This document shows, piece after piece, positions 51,004 to 59,617 of a stretch of 64,000 bases of DNA. A model generated the notes under the pieces. The model had not been told where the DNA came from and did not search any database. It saw nothing but the letters and a program-made list of their open reading frames with translations. The stretch is from Faecalispora anaeroviscerum (lineage in GTDB: Bacteria; Bacillota; Clostridia; Oscillospirales; Acutalibacteraceae). The position numbers and the translations under genes are program-made. Each line of letters starts with the position of its first letter. Position 1 is the stretch's first letter. Where the stretch lies: NCBI RefSeq assembly GCF_947568225.1, contig NZ_CANOOQ010000001.1, forward strand, positions 372,001-436,000. Direction: 5' to 3'.

Positions 51004-51927
51004 TCAGTCTACTGACTCTTCCTGCGAGCCGTTTGTTTGGCTCGTCGTGCTGGCCGTGGGGGAGGGAGCTTCCGAAACGGAGAGTTTCCCGCTCTTGGTG
51101 TCTGCCAACTTTTGATTTAACTTTTGCAGCTTGATCTTGGATTCCTCAATTTCCTTTTGCAATTCAAGAATTGTATTTTTGTGGTTATCGATTTCTGAAA
51201 GCTTGCTGGCAATTACCGAATTGGATTTACTAATTTCAACATCGGTCTGGTATTTCTGATTTTCTTTGAGGGCCGTAATGTCAAAATTCAATTGATCAAT
51301 ATCTGCGTTTTCCTGCTGAATCTGTTTTTCAAAATTTTCAATATCATATTCTGTATCTGAAATATCATTCTCTACGGATTCGATCTGATATGCCAACTCA
51401 GTTTTAGGTTTCAGCGAATTGTTTATCGTAACTTTTCGTATGTCACAGTAAAACTTCGCACCATTGGAGAGTTGCATATTATCAGAAGGGGATAGATTAT
51501 CTTGAAGAAACAAGGAAATGGCATCCCATTTCGGAGGAACGTCTTTGATCTGAACAATCAGTGTACCGTCGACGCTAAGAGCTGTACTGGCATACATGTC
51601 TTTATTTTTTTCGATGTTGGTATGTGCTGTCGGGACGAAATTCAGATTTTGAATATCTTCATTGTTCTGAACATCAAATGTGATTTCCATGTACTGATTT
51701 AATTTACTGTATTCCCAGCTCCGCAACTTCAGAGATGTATTGGTGGAGGTACTAAGCTGAGTACCTATAGGTGTGTTCATCACTTTTGCATCACTTGGCA
51801 ACCAAAGTTTGCTTGTACCGAACACGAATAAAAAAACAAAAGCTGCACATAGAAAAACTTTATATTTCATAGTACTGCTTTCTTTCATTCTGATCTGAAG
51901 AGACCTGAAATATCGTTCGATACTCAT
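51004..51927 (-). CDS. Membrane-anchored coiled-coil protein of the transfer operon
   Basis: 307 residues from ATG 51927 (AAGGTGG before it), starting one base after the VirB4-like stop. An N-terminal transmembrane segment (about 22-38) is followed by an outside beta-rich domain (about 50-180), a long coiled coil (about 185-275) and a Ser/Thr-rich tail. Its location suggests a channel or surface component of the secretion apparatus; no family is recognised. Confidence 0.65.
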   Translation of the reverse strand: MSIERYFRSLQIRMKESSTMKYKVFLCAAFVFLFVFGTSKLWLPSDAKVMNTPIGTQLSTSTNTSLKLRSWEYSKLNQYMEITFDVQNNEDIQNLNFVPTAHTNIEKNKDMYASTALSVDGTLIVQIKDVPPKWDAISLFLQDNLSPSDNMQLSNGAKFYCDIRKVTINNSLKPKTELAYQIESVENDISDTEYDIENFEKQIQQENADIDQLNFDITALKENQKYQTDVEISKSNSVIASKLSEIDNHKNTILELQKEIEESKIKLQKLNQKLADTKSGKLSVSEAPSPTASTTSQTNGSQEESVD

Positions 51928-51928
51928 A

Positions 51929-53845
51929 TCACGCACCACCTTTGAAAAGTTTTTCTTCCTGCTCTGTAATCTGAATAAAGGTGTGCAAACTGTCCTCACC
52001 GGTCATCAGGAAGCATTCCCCTTGTCCAAATTTAGGAATCTGCTTGAGCTGGCTTTCGGTCAACTGATCTTCAAATACTGTACGCATAACAGGAAGGCAA
52101 TTAGCTTCTTGCTGCATAATGAATTTATACTGAGTTAACTCAAAGAGTAGCTTCAGTTTTTCCACTGCTTCGCTGTCATTGCTTTGCGGCGCAAAGTCGC
52201 GTATTGATTGGCTTGCTAAAACAAGAGCGGTGAAATACTTTCTACTCTCACGCTCAATATTAATCACATAATCCAGTACAAGGGGGTTCCGGGTGTTGAT
52301 GAATTTGTGGGATTCATCGACTAGCAAAAGCAGTTTTGGAATTTGATAAATCGGATTTCCATTTTCATATTTTAGTTTGCTTGGCACACCAATCCGGATC
52401 ATATCATCTTGCATCAAAGCTAAAATATTAAACAGCAATGCATTGAAAATCTCAGATTTGAAATTACTTATACCTTGTACATTGTACGCGACAATTTGTT
52501 CTGTAGTCAGATTAGGAATCGATGTATGACCGTCAAACATTTTGCCATAGCTATGCACTATATTACTTAGGGTCAATTCGATACTTTCCAATCTATGCCA
52601 CTTGCTGGGGGATAGATTGGAGTTGATGTGGCGAGCTTCAATGTCTTCATATAAGTCGCTACGGATCAGCGCCAACAGATCGGAAAATGTGGGATAGACC
52701 TGTGGGGGAAGACCTGTGATTTTTTGTGGAGCGGTGGTGCTACTGAGCCATAAGCCCTTTTCTTCGTAAAGTCTTCTGACATATTCTTCGAATTCGTTTC
52801 GATCATCCTCTCCGGCAGATGGCGCTATAAATTTATAGAAAGTATTCAACTTAGAAAGATGGTTTGCAAAACTGATGGCTTCATCTTCATCTGTACGGAA
52901 AACTTCAAGATAATTAATAATTCCATCGCTGCCATTGAGCGTAATAATCTTACCGCCAAGGGATTTAATCAGATCGGTAAACTCACCGGTTTGATCAATA
53001 AGACGAATATAATTTCCGATGATCGCATTGTTTTCTGTCAGCAATTTCAGCAGCGTTGATTTACCGCTACCTTTTTTACCAGCAATAACAGCATCGAAGG
53101 AAAGGCGTGTTCTTGTCTTTCTAAATTGATCAAATATGATATTACCCCGTGTGGCCGAACTGCCGATTGCAATCCCGTATGGGTCATCCATCTGCTCATA
53201 ATTCCATGGATAGCCTCCGGCCAACGAACGAGCCGGTAAAGGATTGCCAACGCGCTTATTTCTTTCCTTAATCTGTTCATGATATGGCTGCCACAATGCT
53301 TTATAACTGAATTCTGTTTCGTCAAGGAAGATTGCGGCCCGGAAAGCCTCTCCTTCCAGGTCTTTAATTACATCTGCTGCACGCCGGTCAACTTCTTCTT
53401 TTGTCCGACCACTTACATACAGACGGCACTGGATCAATTTGATTACTTCACCCTGGGTCTTGACTTTTTTCAACATATCCTTCAGCAGTTGATAGTTTTG
53501 CTCGGCCTCAATACTTGTCCCTTCGTCTTTTGCGTGAGAATAGCGTACATCGAGTTCATTTAACGATGCAATAATTGCGTCCTGGGCATCTTCTTTTTCC
53601 TCTGTTGCAACGTCGAGAACTGTGTAAACGCCATCAATATTCATGAGTCGAGACAGCCAAAAATCATATGCTTCTGAAGGGTATTCATAGATTGTAATAC
53701 AGGAGCAGTACCCGTCGCCTGTTTTGATATATCTTTCATCATTCAGTTTTAAATTTCCTTGCGGCTGTAGCTTGGCAATCAATTTCGAATTAAAAGGCCG
53801 CGGAGCCTTTTCCACAGCCTTTACATTTTTTTGAAACAGCTTCAA
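51929..53845 (-). CDS. VirB4-like conjugation ATPase
   Basis: 638 residues. Walker A is AGKKGSGKSTLLKLL (about 255-269) and Walker B is LLLLVDESHKF (about 515), followed by ALVLASQSIRDFAP. An N-terminal VirB4/TraE domain precedes the motor domain. This is the universal ATPase of type IV secretion, energising channel assembly and DNA passage. It is 11 bp after a charged accessory gene and directly before the coiled-coil membrane protein. Confidence 0.94.
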   Translation of the reverse strand: MKLFQKNVKAVEKAPRPFNSKLIAKLQPQGNLKLNDERYIKTGDGYCSCITIYEYPSEAYDFWLSRLMNIDGVYTVLDVATEEKEDAQDAIIASLNELDVRYSHAKDEGTSIEAEQNYQLLKDMLKKVKTQGEVIKLIQCRLYVSGRTKEEVDRRAADVIKDLEGEAFRAAIFLDETEFSYKALWQPYHEQIKERNKRVGNPLPARSLAGGYPWNYEQMDDPYGIAIGSSATRGNIIFDQFRKTRTRLSFDAVIAGKKGSGKSTLLKLLTENNAIIGNYIRLIDQTGEFTDLIKSLGGKIITLNGSDGIINYLEVFRTDEDEAISFANHLSKLNTFYKFIAPSAGEDDRNEFEEYVRRLYEEKGLWLSSTTAPQKITGLPPQVYPTFSDLLALIRSDLYEDIEARHINSNLSPSKWHRLESIELTLSNIVHSYGKMFDGHTSIPNLTTEQIVAYNVQGISNFKSEIFNALLFNILALMQDDMIRIGVPSKLKYENGNPIYQIPKLLLLVDESHKFINTRNPLVLDYVINIERESRKYFTALVLASQSIRDFAPQSNDSEAVEKLKLLFELTQYKFIMQQEANCLPVMRTVFEDQLTESQLKQIPKFGQGECFLMTGEDSLHTFIQITEQEEKLFKGGA

Positions 53846-53856
53846 ACTGATTCCTC

Positions 53857-54534
53857 CTATATTTTAACTTTCTTGTTCATGTTGTTGAGCTGGAAAATAA
53901 TATTTTCCTTTTTCTCTTGCGAAATTTGATCAACGTATAATTCCGAGCGAGCCAGCAGATCGCATAGCTCATTATAGTGGTTCTCATTCTTTGCAAAAAT
54001 CATTATGAAGGCCTCCCTGTCAGTAGTGTTTTTCTCCAAATATTGTAATATCGCGATTTTTTCATTGAGCATTGCTTCATATTTTTGAAGCTCCGGCTGC
54101 TGAAGCTTATAAGTAAGAAAGGCCTGTTGATTTTGCGTGTTGGTCGGATAGTTCATTCCAATGAGCTTTAAATCATTTTTATACCGGCGAAAAAAATATG
54201 CCAGGCGATCTACCATTGCCTCTATTTCAGCAACAGATGCGTTGTAATACGACTTGCCACGAATCTGAAATATATCTATGATTTGATAGTTCTCGGATAA
54301 GAAATAATCATATTGACTATCTCTAATTGGAAAAACATCGAGTAGCATCCTTTTGATTTTAATACTCTTTGGTTTCGCCGGTTTCTTTTCAAGCTTTTTT
54401 TCCTTTCGCCTTTGTTTGGCTGCCTTTTTTTGCTCAGCATTTAACTGTTTCAATTCTTCATGTCGTTCTCTGGCCTTCTGCTTATAAATTTTTTCTTGCT
54501 CTTTCAAAGACTTCCGATCATCTTTGTTCATCAT
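53857..54534 (-). CDS. Charged transfer-operon protein, unknown
   Basis: 225 residues from ATG 54534, with AAGGAG 9 nt before. The N-terminal ~75 residues are extremely Lys/Arg/Glu-rich (coiled coil). The rest is a soluble alpha/beta domain (MLLDVFPIRDSQYDYFLSEN). It overlaps the TcpE-like gene by 17 bp and precedes the VirB4-like gene. I recognise no named family; position suggests a cytoplasmic partner of VirB4. Confidence 0.65.
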   Translation of the reverse strand: MMNKDDRKSLKEQEKIYKQKARERHEELKQLNAEQKKAAKQRRKEKKLEKKPAKPKSIKIKRMLLDVFPIRDSQYDYFLSENYQIIDIFQIRGKSYYNASVAEIEAMVDRLAYFFRRYKNDLKLIGMNYPTNTQNQQAFLTYKLQQPELQKYEAMLNEKIAILQYLEKNTTDREAFIMIFAKNENHYNELCDLLARSELYVDQISQEKKENIIFQLNNMNKKVKI

Positions 54535-54838
54535 CCGGCTCAGCTCCTTCCTGGTCGTGATTGATCGAACGATAGGTTGTTTGATCCCTGCCAAGGAACA
54601 GAAGAATGGCTTCCCAATTTCTTTTCCCAGGATTACTTCTGGATGGCTGAATCAAAAAAAAGATCATTGCTGCAGCTATGATCCAATACGGCAGCAACAA
54701 CCAGGAATGCACCCATCCTTTGAAAAAATAAAACATTCCAAGAAAAACACAACCGGCCTCGACATCTTTCAAATAGATGTCGGGCTTATGAAAAATTTTA
54801 TATTCTTCTTTTAATTTCTTTGGAATATCGTATATCAT
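54518..54838 (-). CDS. Small TcpE/PrgI-like membrane protein of the conjugation channel
   Basis: 106 residues with two adjacent hydrophobic segments (about 28-64) after IPKKLKEEYKIFHKPDIYLK. Size, topology and place between the VirB6-like and VirB4-like genes match TcpE/PrgI (VirB3-like) inner-membrane subunits. It overlaps the upstream gene by 4 bp. Confidence 0.75.
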   Translation of the reverse strand: MIYDIPKKLKEEYKIFHKPDIYLKDVEAGCVFLGMFYFFKGWVHSWLLLPYWIIAAAMIFFLIQPSRSNPGKRNWEAILLFLGRDQTTYRSINHDQEGAEPDDEQR

Positions 54839-56907
54839 TTTTTATTCTCACTCTCCTTATGCAACTGCTGGCTCCGCTCTGCGTCTTGTTCTTGCTGCAC
54901 CCAAGGTATGCCTTCGCCAGCATCTTTCTTTTCCTCTCGCATTTCTCTTTTTGCCTGCTTTATAGCCTCGCGGTGGGGAATACCCTCTCCTTCACTCATG
55001 ATCCTTTGCGCCTTTTCTTCTGTGGCGACAATTTTATTACCGCGCTGCTGAGTGCTGCCTTTTGTCAAAGCGTATGCCCGGCGCGCAGAAGTGACAGGGG
55101 GACTTTGCTTTACTCTGGCACTAATTGCCGATCCGATGTAAGCGCCTATTGTCCCTGGTAGTTCATCTTTTTTCTTATTTGTTGTGACATGAGGTGGTGC
55201 AGCAACAGCCGAGACAATTGTAGGCTCTGGTGCTGCGGGGGTCTCGTTGACACCGGAGGCTTCAGGAGGCACAAAAGAATTTTGCGATATACCAGAGGGT
55301 GTTTTTGCAATAGGAATGGATTTTTCGGGATTTATATCCTCTACATGCGCTGTGGTGGTAATCGGTGATTCTGACTTATCCATAAAAGATGCCAAACCAG
55401 AAGTGAGAGGGGAAGAGGGGGAAGAGCTTGTCTTTACATTCATTTCTGTGTTTGCGACTGATGATATGTCTGGTGTCGATTTTATGGTGCTTGCTTTTTC
55501 AGCGGTCTGGCCAGCAAATCCGGACTTTATATCACTCACTCGTTGCGAGTTTTCCCTTGCTCCTGCTACCGCGCCAGCTGCAACGCCACCTAATGTACCC
55601 ATAACGCCTCCAGTTTTGCTCACAACCGATTTAGCAGAACCAATAATGCCTTGTGCTTTAATTGCTTCCAGAGCGCCCCTGCCGCCCATCACGGCCATTG
55701 CCCCGGTCATGATACCGCCAGCAGCTTTTAAACCATAGACAGTTTTCAGCGCGCCATTAATACCTGCATCGACACCAAGAATCTGCTCAAAGAGATTCGG
55801 CCCATCAATAACTGACCAGGCAAGTGCAACCATGAGGATTAAGCGCAGTATCGGATTTGTGACGTTTGAAATATAAGTCATGCCAATGATGAAGACCTGT
55901 AGCATAAAAAATACCGCGATTAATGTTACAAAAGTTGCGACAAGCATTTGAATACATTTTTTTAATCGTTGCGCCGTCATTACATCCAGCAGCGCGACAA
56001 TTTGCGTCATAACTTGATGAATGGCCAACTCATATAAAAGACGAGCTATTTTGATACTACTCAGTATCAATGCGGTGCCGGTCACTAAAAGAGTAGAAAA
56101 AATATTTAACCAATCGAATTTCCAGCGATAATAATAACCAGATAGAATAGGAGCATCAACAAATCCGATTTTTCCGGAACTCAATTCCTTCAGCTCTTGT
56201 TTCCCATTCTTTTCAACGATTTTGTTGCTCCACACTTCAGGCTTTTTCATATTTTCGGGATCGACAAGCTCCGTAGCGTCAATCTCAGAAATCTTGTCTG
56301 GATTACCAGATAAGAGAAAATTGTTTTTGTATTTCAAAGTGGTACTTTTAAATCCTTCCGTTTCATATCGGGTCACATCTGTGATATTATCGATTAAAAT
56401 CCGATCTGACATTTTTTGGAGAGATCCATTTGCATCACTATTGATGTACGCAATTGCCTGTGTCGAAAAATTATAAGCTTCAGAAAGTAACGTGGGAATT
56501 GCGATAGCTACTACAACCCCTATAATCAAATTGGAAATAATCGTTGTCACTTGCTGTGGCTTTATCATGTTCATGATGCCTATAAAAAGAATGAGTAGAA
56601 CAATAAGCGCCAGAGCAATCAATATGATCTTACTTTGTAAAGCTTGAATTTGTTCGCTGGTGAAGAATCCTCCTAAAGCATTATTGATGTTGTATACAAC
56701 GTCTTCCAGTCCTTTCACCAGCCAGTGTAGGCCTTTGACCATACCCCAAGCAATTTTCCTCATTGTGTTTGATACAGGATCGTTAATATCAAAGTGAAAT
56801 TGATTCAGGATAGCTATTGTGGCTTTTGTACCTGCAAAAACTTTGATACTGAAAAAAGTAAAAAGGATAGTGGTTAGTCCAGTAACCATTACCCTTTTAT
56901 GTTTCAT
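54835..56907 (-). CDS. VirB6-like polytopic channel protein
   Basis: About 690 residues. A signal-like N-terminus is followed by several membrane helices (two around 85-150, others around 290-400). A Gly/Ala-rich stretch and a long hydrophilic tail rich in Ser, Pro and Lys come next (about 450-690). This is the design of VirB6/TrbL-like proteins in Gram-positive conjugation systems. Start choice: ATG 56907 or TTG 56913; AAGGAG lies upstream inside the T4CP gene, whose 3' end overlaps. Confidence 0.82.
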   Translation of the reverse strand: MKHKRVMVTGLTTILFTFFSIKVFAGTKATIAILNQFHFDINDPVSNTMRKIAWGMVKGLHWLVKGLEDVVYNINNALGGFFTSEQIQALQSKIILIALALIVLLILFIGIMNMIKPQQVTTIISNLIIGVVVAIAIPTLLSEAYNFSTQAIAYINSDANGSLQKMSDRILIDNITDVTRYETEGFKSTTLKYKNNFLLSGNPDKISEIDATELVDPENMKKPEVWSNKIVEKNGKQELKELSSGKIGFVDAPILSGYYYRWKFDWLNIFSTLLVTGTALILSSIKIARLLYELAIHQVMTQIVALLDVMTAQRLKKCIQMLVATFVTLIAVFFMLQVFIIGMTYISNVTNPILRLILMVALAWSVIDGPNLFEQILGVDAGINGALKTVYGLKAAGGIMTGAMAVMGGRGALEAIKAQGIIGSAKSVVSKTGGVMGTLGGVAAGAVAGARENSQRVSDIKSGFAGQTAEKASTIKSTPDISSVANTEMNVKTSSSPSSPLTSGLASFMDKSESPITTTAHVEDINPEKSIPIAKTPSGISQNSFVPPEASGVNETPAAPEPTIVSAVAAPPHVTTNKKKDELPGTIGAYIGSAISARVKQSPPVTSARRAYALTKGSTQQRGNKIVATEEKAQRIMSEGEGIPHREAIKQAKREMREEKKDAGEGIPWVQQEQDAERSQQLHKESENKK

Positions 56908-59104
56908 ATTCAATTTTTTCACTCCTTCCGTAAGATGGCTCAGGGGAAAGAACGTTGTAAATATCGTCGTAGGTCTGCTGATTAATTTGTTCTGTATCCA
57001 ATAGCTCCTGAAGATACAAGTCGAACGAAGAAAGGGTCATGCCCATATCAACATCAATATCACAGTTGGACAAGAAATTCAAAATGATGGCCCTTTGCAT
57101 ATCAGATAGGATTGCATATAGCGGCTGATCCACCGGACTTTCCTCTAACTCCTGAGCAGATGGTAGGGAAGGAGAATACATTATTTCTGTCAAAAGAAGG
57201 TCTTTATGGATGCAACTGTCTGACAGATTTAATGTTTCAAATGACTTCTGCGTATCAAATACATTGGCCAGATATTCATAGCGATATTTCATGATCGTTT
57301 CGTTGTGGTTGAAAATGGGGTTAGGCCGAATTTTGTTGTGCTTTAAATCCTCACGTTTTGTAACACGCACCACAACATTTTCACCCGGGATAAACTCCAT
57401 CAGTTCATTAGAATTCAGCAGCGGCTGAGAATCTATATGCTCAGTCATATTCTTATCTAAAGATAGGCTGGTGTTGGCAGAACCACTTCGTGAAGTTACC
57501 GTAATGGTTTTATTACCTACCAATCGGGAATAGCGCTCTGCGGTATCCTGTTCAATGGTAAGAAGGTAAATCTGATTACCACAATTTCCGATAATCGTTT
57601 TACCGTCCTGCTCTCCGTAAAGCTTATAAATTTGGGAATAAGCCTGAACGATTAGATCAAATCGAATGTTACGGCCAAGACAAACAGTAACAATATGGGA
57701 CATATCTGGTATTGGCGTGATGTTACCGAATTCATCTAAAAGAAAAATGACCTCTCTAAAGCATTTCCCACCATCAGACAGGGAACTTGTTTTAGATAAA
57801 ATGTAATATAGTTGGCTGATAAACATGGTAACAAGAAAGTGGTTTGAGGTATCGTAATCCGGCATTACCAGAAACACGGCAGTAGGATAATCTTGATTGA
57901 AACCCACATCAATCAGATTAACAGTGTTTTTTGCTGTCATCTTGGCGATGTTATCCATCGTGAATTTAATCAGGATTGCAAGGGTATTGGCGTAAATATT
58001 TCCTTTTGTTTTTCCTGTTGCGGACGCTACGGAAGCATACTGTATCCGAGCAATATCATTCAAGTCGCGTGCAGAAAAAAATCTGTCCAGTTGGCTTTTC
58101 TGATCCTCTCCTTCTTCACCTTCACCCGGTTCGCCCAAATCAACCAGAAGGCGTGTGACAGAGTACAAGTTGATTTTGTCGTACCATGCTTCTTTTTCTT
58201 TTTTATCTGTGTATTGCTCTGCTGTTTCGCAACAGTCTATGGTTACTGCCAAAATAAGCGCGTTAGTTAATGCCATGCTCCAGTTATTCCAAGTTTTGTC
58301 TTTCGCGGTTGGATCATTAAACATAATGTTAGATAGGGTATTAGCTAACAGCTGCGCTTCTGCTTTATCGCCGCGAAGATAAGCCTCTTTGATCAACTGA
58401 AGGGGATTATATGACAGGCCCATAAAATGGAGCAAATCGAAAATAAGGACATTATATCCTCGTTTTTCCAACTCTTCTTTAGATGCAGCTGCAAGTTCTC
58501 CCTTTGGGTCAGCTACTATTAAGCTGGCTTTGTCTTTCATAAGTTTCGCCCGGCTATAAATATCAATGGCCGGAACAACAAAAAGCTCACCTTTACCGCT
58601 TCGAGTTGTACCAATAATCAGGTTATTAACCGGGGAGTCATCAATGAAAATTTTATTTTTATATCGTGAGATAGGGAAGCCACCTTTCCCTTCATATTCA
58701 ATCTTGCTTTCCGGCACACTTCGATATTCCTGTTTCAACTCGTAGACGGTTGTAAATCTTCGGCTTCCCTTTTGGTTATCTTCAGACAAGGGAGAAAAAT
58801 TGACTAACATCAAATACCCAAGTCTGACGGAAAAAGCGACAGAGAATATACCTCCTACGAGATAAACCCAAATCATTTCTGATCGGAATGAAAAAGGATT
58901 GGGGAAGAGGAAGGGGCTGCTTCCATTCATCTTTCCAGACTTTAATGCTGAAATAATAAAATGCCAGTAGTCTGTTATTGTGCCTGCAAGAAAATTGATT
59001 GTTACCATCAGAAAACAAGAGGCAAATATAGAAACGCATACGACGACTTTAGGATTGGATAAAATACGCTGTATCTTCAGACGCAAGTTTTCAGATTGAT
59101 TCAT
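56897..59104 (-). CDS. VirD4/TcpA-type coupling protein (T4CP)
   Basis: 735 residues from ATG 59104 (AGGTGG before it). Two N-terminal membrane helices (about 20-42 and 77-100), then Walker A IIGTTRSGKGELFVV (about 163-177) and Walker B VIFLLDEFGNITPIP (about 430). TraG/VirD4 family features include ADPKGELAAASKEEL and the FDLIVQAYSQIYKLYG region. It recruits the relaxase-DNA complex and pumps DNA to the channel. Confidence 0.94.
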   Translation of the reverse strand: MNQSENLRLKIQRILSNPKVVVCVSIFASCFLMVTINFLAGTITDYWHFIISALKSGKMNGSSPFLFPNPFSFRSEMIWVYLVGGIFSVAFSVRLGYLMLVNFSPLSEDNQKGSRRFTTVYELKQEYRSVPESKIEYEGKGGFPISRYKNKIFIDDSPVNNLIIGTTRSGKGELFVVPAIDIYSRAKLMKDKASLIVADPKGELAAASKEELEKRGYNVLIFDLLHFMGLSYNPLQLIKEAYLRGDKAEAQLLANTLSNIMFNDPTAKDKTWNNWSMALTNALILAVTIDCCETAEQYTDKKEKEAWYDKINLYSVTRLLVDLGEPGEGEEGEDQKSQLDRFFSARDLNDIARIQYASVASATGKTKGNIYANTLAILIKFTMDNIAKMTAKNTVNLIDVGFNQDYPTAVFLVMPDYDTSNHFLVTMFISQLYYILSKTSSLSDGGKCFREVIFLLDEFGNITPIPDMSHIVTVCLGRNIRFDLIVQAYSQIYKLYGEQDGKTIIGNCGNQIYLLTIEQDTAERYSRLVGNKTITVTSRSGSANTSLSLDKNMTEHIDSQPLLNSNELMEFIPGENVVVRVTKREDLKHNKIRPNPIFNHNETIMKYRYEYLANVFDTQKSFETLNLSDSCIHKDLLLTEIMYSPSLPSAQELEESPVDQPLYAILSDMQRAIILNFLSNCDIDVDMGMTLSSFDLYLQELLDTEQINQQTYDDIYNVLSPEPSYGRSEKIEYET

Positions 59105-59123
59105 ATTTTCACCACCTATAAAA

Positions 59124-59152
59124 GGGAAGTCGGACATTTTGTCCGACTTCCC
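59124..59152. repeat. GTCGGACA palindrome, copy 4, extended
   Basis: Arms extended to GGGAAGTCGGACA and TGTCCGACTTCCC. It lies between the pilin-like stop (59172) and the T4CP start (59104), where it could act as an intra-operon attenuator. On the plus strand five T follow. Confidence 0.82.
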
Positions 59153-59171
59153 TTTTTCTCCTGTACTGTAT

Positions 59172-59432
59172 TTAGAATGCAATGAGTCCATCGATAAAGG
59201 TTTTAATAACTGTACAACCGGCAACCAAAACCATACCCACGATAACGCACACCACTCTATTTTTACTCATTTCTACCGCTTGCCGCCCTCCAGTCATAAA
59301 CTGGACAGCAGCGATTAAAAGAAAAATTCCTGCCAGTAATCCACCGATAACCTGCCCAGCAGTTGTAAAGTTGCTGATGGTTTCGGATAATCCAGCGGGC
59401 AGGTTTACTGCTAAAACCATTGGAATCATCAT
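59172..59432 (-). CDS. Small VirB2-like two-helix membrane protein
   Basis: 86 residues with two hydrophobic helices (about 26-45 and 60-84) joined by GGRQAVEMSKNRV, the layout of TrbC/VirB2-type pilin-like subunits in Gram-positive conjugative elements. A possible signal peptide ends near AVNLPAG. GGAG precedes its start. It is the first gene of the type IV secretion block after the polyvalent protein. Confidence 0.75.
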   Translation of the reverse strand: MMIPMVLAVNLPAGLSETISNFTTAGQVIGGLLAGIFLLIAAVQFMTGGRQAVEMSKNRVVCVIVGMVLVAGCTVIKTFIDGLIAF

Positions 59433-59461
59433 ATGTTACTCTCCTTCAATTTTGGATTATG

Positions 59462-59617
59462 TCAGGCTTTTTCTGCCAGCGCCGCCAAAACGGTTTCAGA
59501 ATTTTCAGCCAGGCATTCAAGATGTCGCTGGTAAAGCCATTCATCATAGTTGATACCCTTTTTCTTTAGGATAGCTTCAACCAGACTCTTAATTTCTTTT
59601 GTCTTTTTATCTGCCAT
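59462..59617 (-). CDS. 51-residue helical protein coupled to the polyvalent gene
   Basis: ATG 59617 overlaps the TAA of the polyvalent gene (TAATG) and has AGGAGGTGG before it, a strong sign of real translation. The protein reads MADKKTKEIKSLVEAILKKK, then GINYDEWLYQRHLECLAENS. It is soluble and helical, with no named domain. Short enough to be missed by length-filtered gene calling. Confidence 0.72.
   Translation of the reverse strand: MADKKTKEIKSLVEAILKKKGINYDEWLYQRHLECLAENSETVLAALAEKA

Noticed and set aside
55247..55738. 163-residue plus-strand open frame
   Set aside because: Antisense to the Ser/Ala-rich tail of the VirB6-like gene, whose codon pattern produces long shadow frames.
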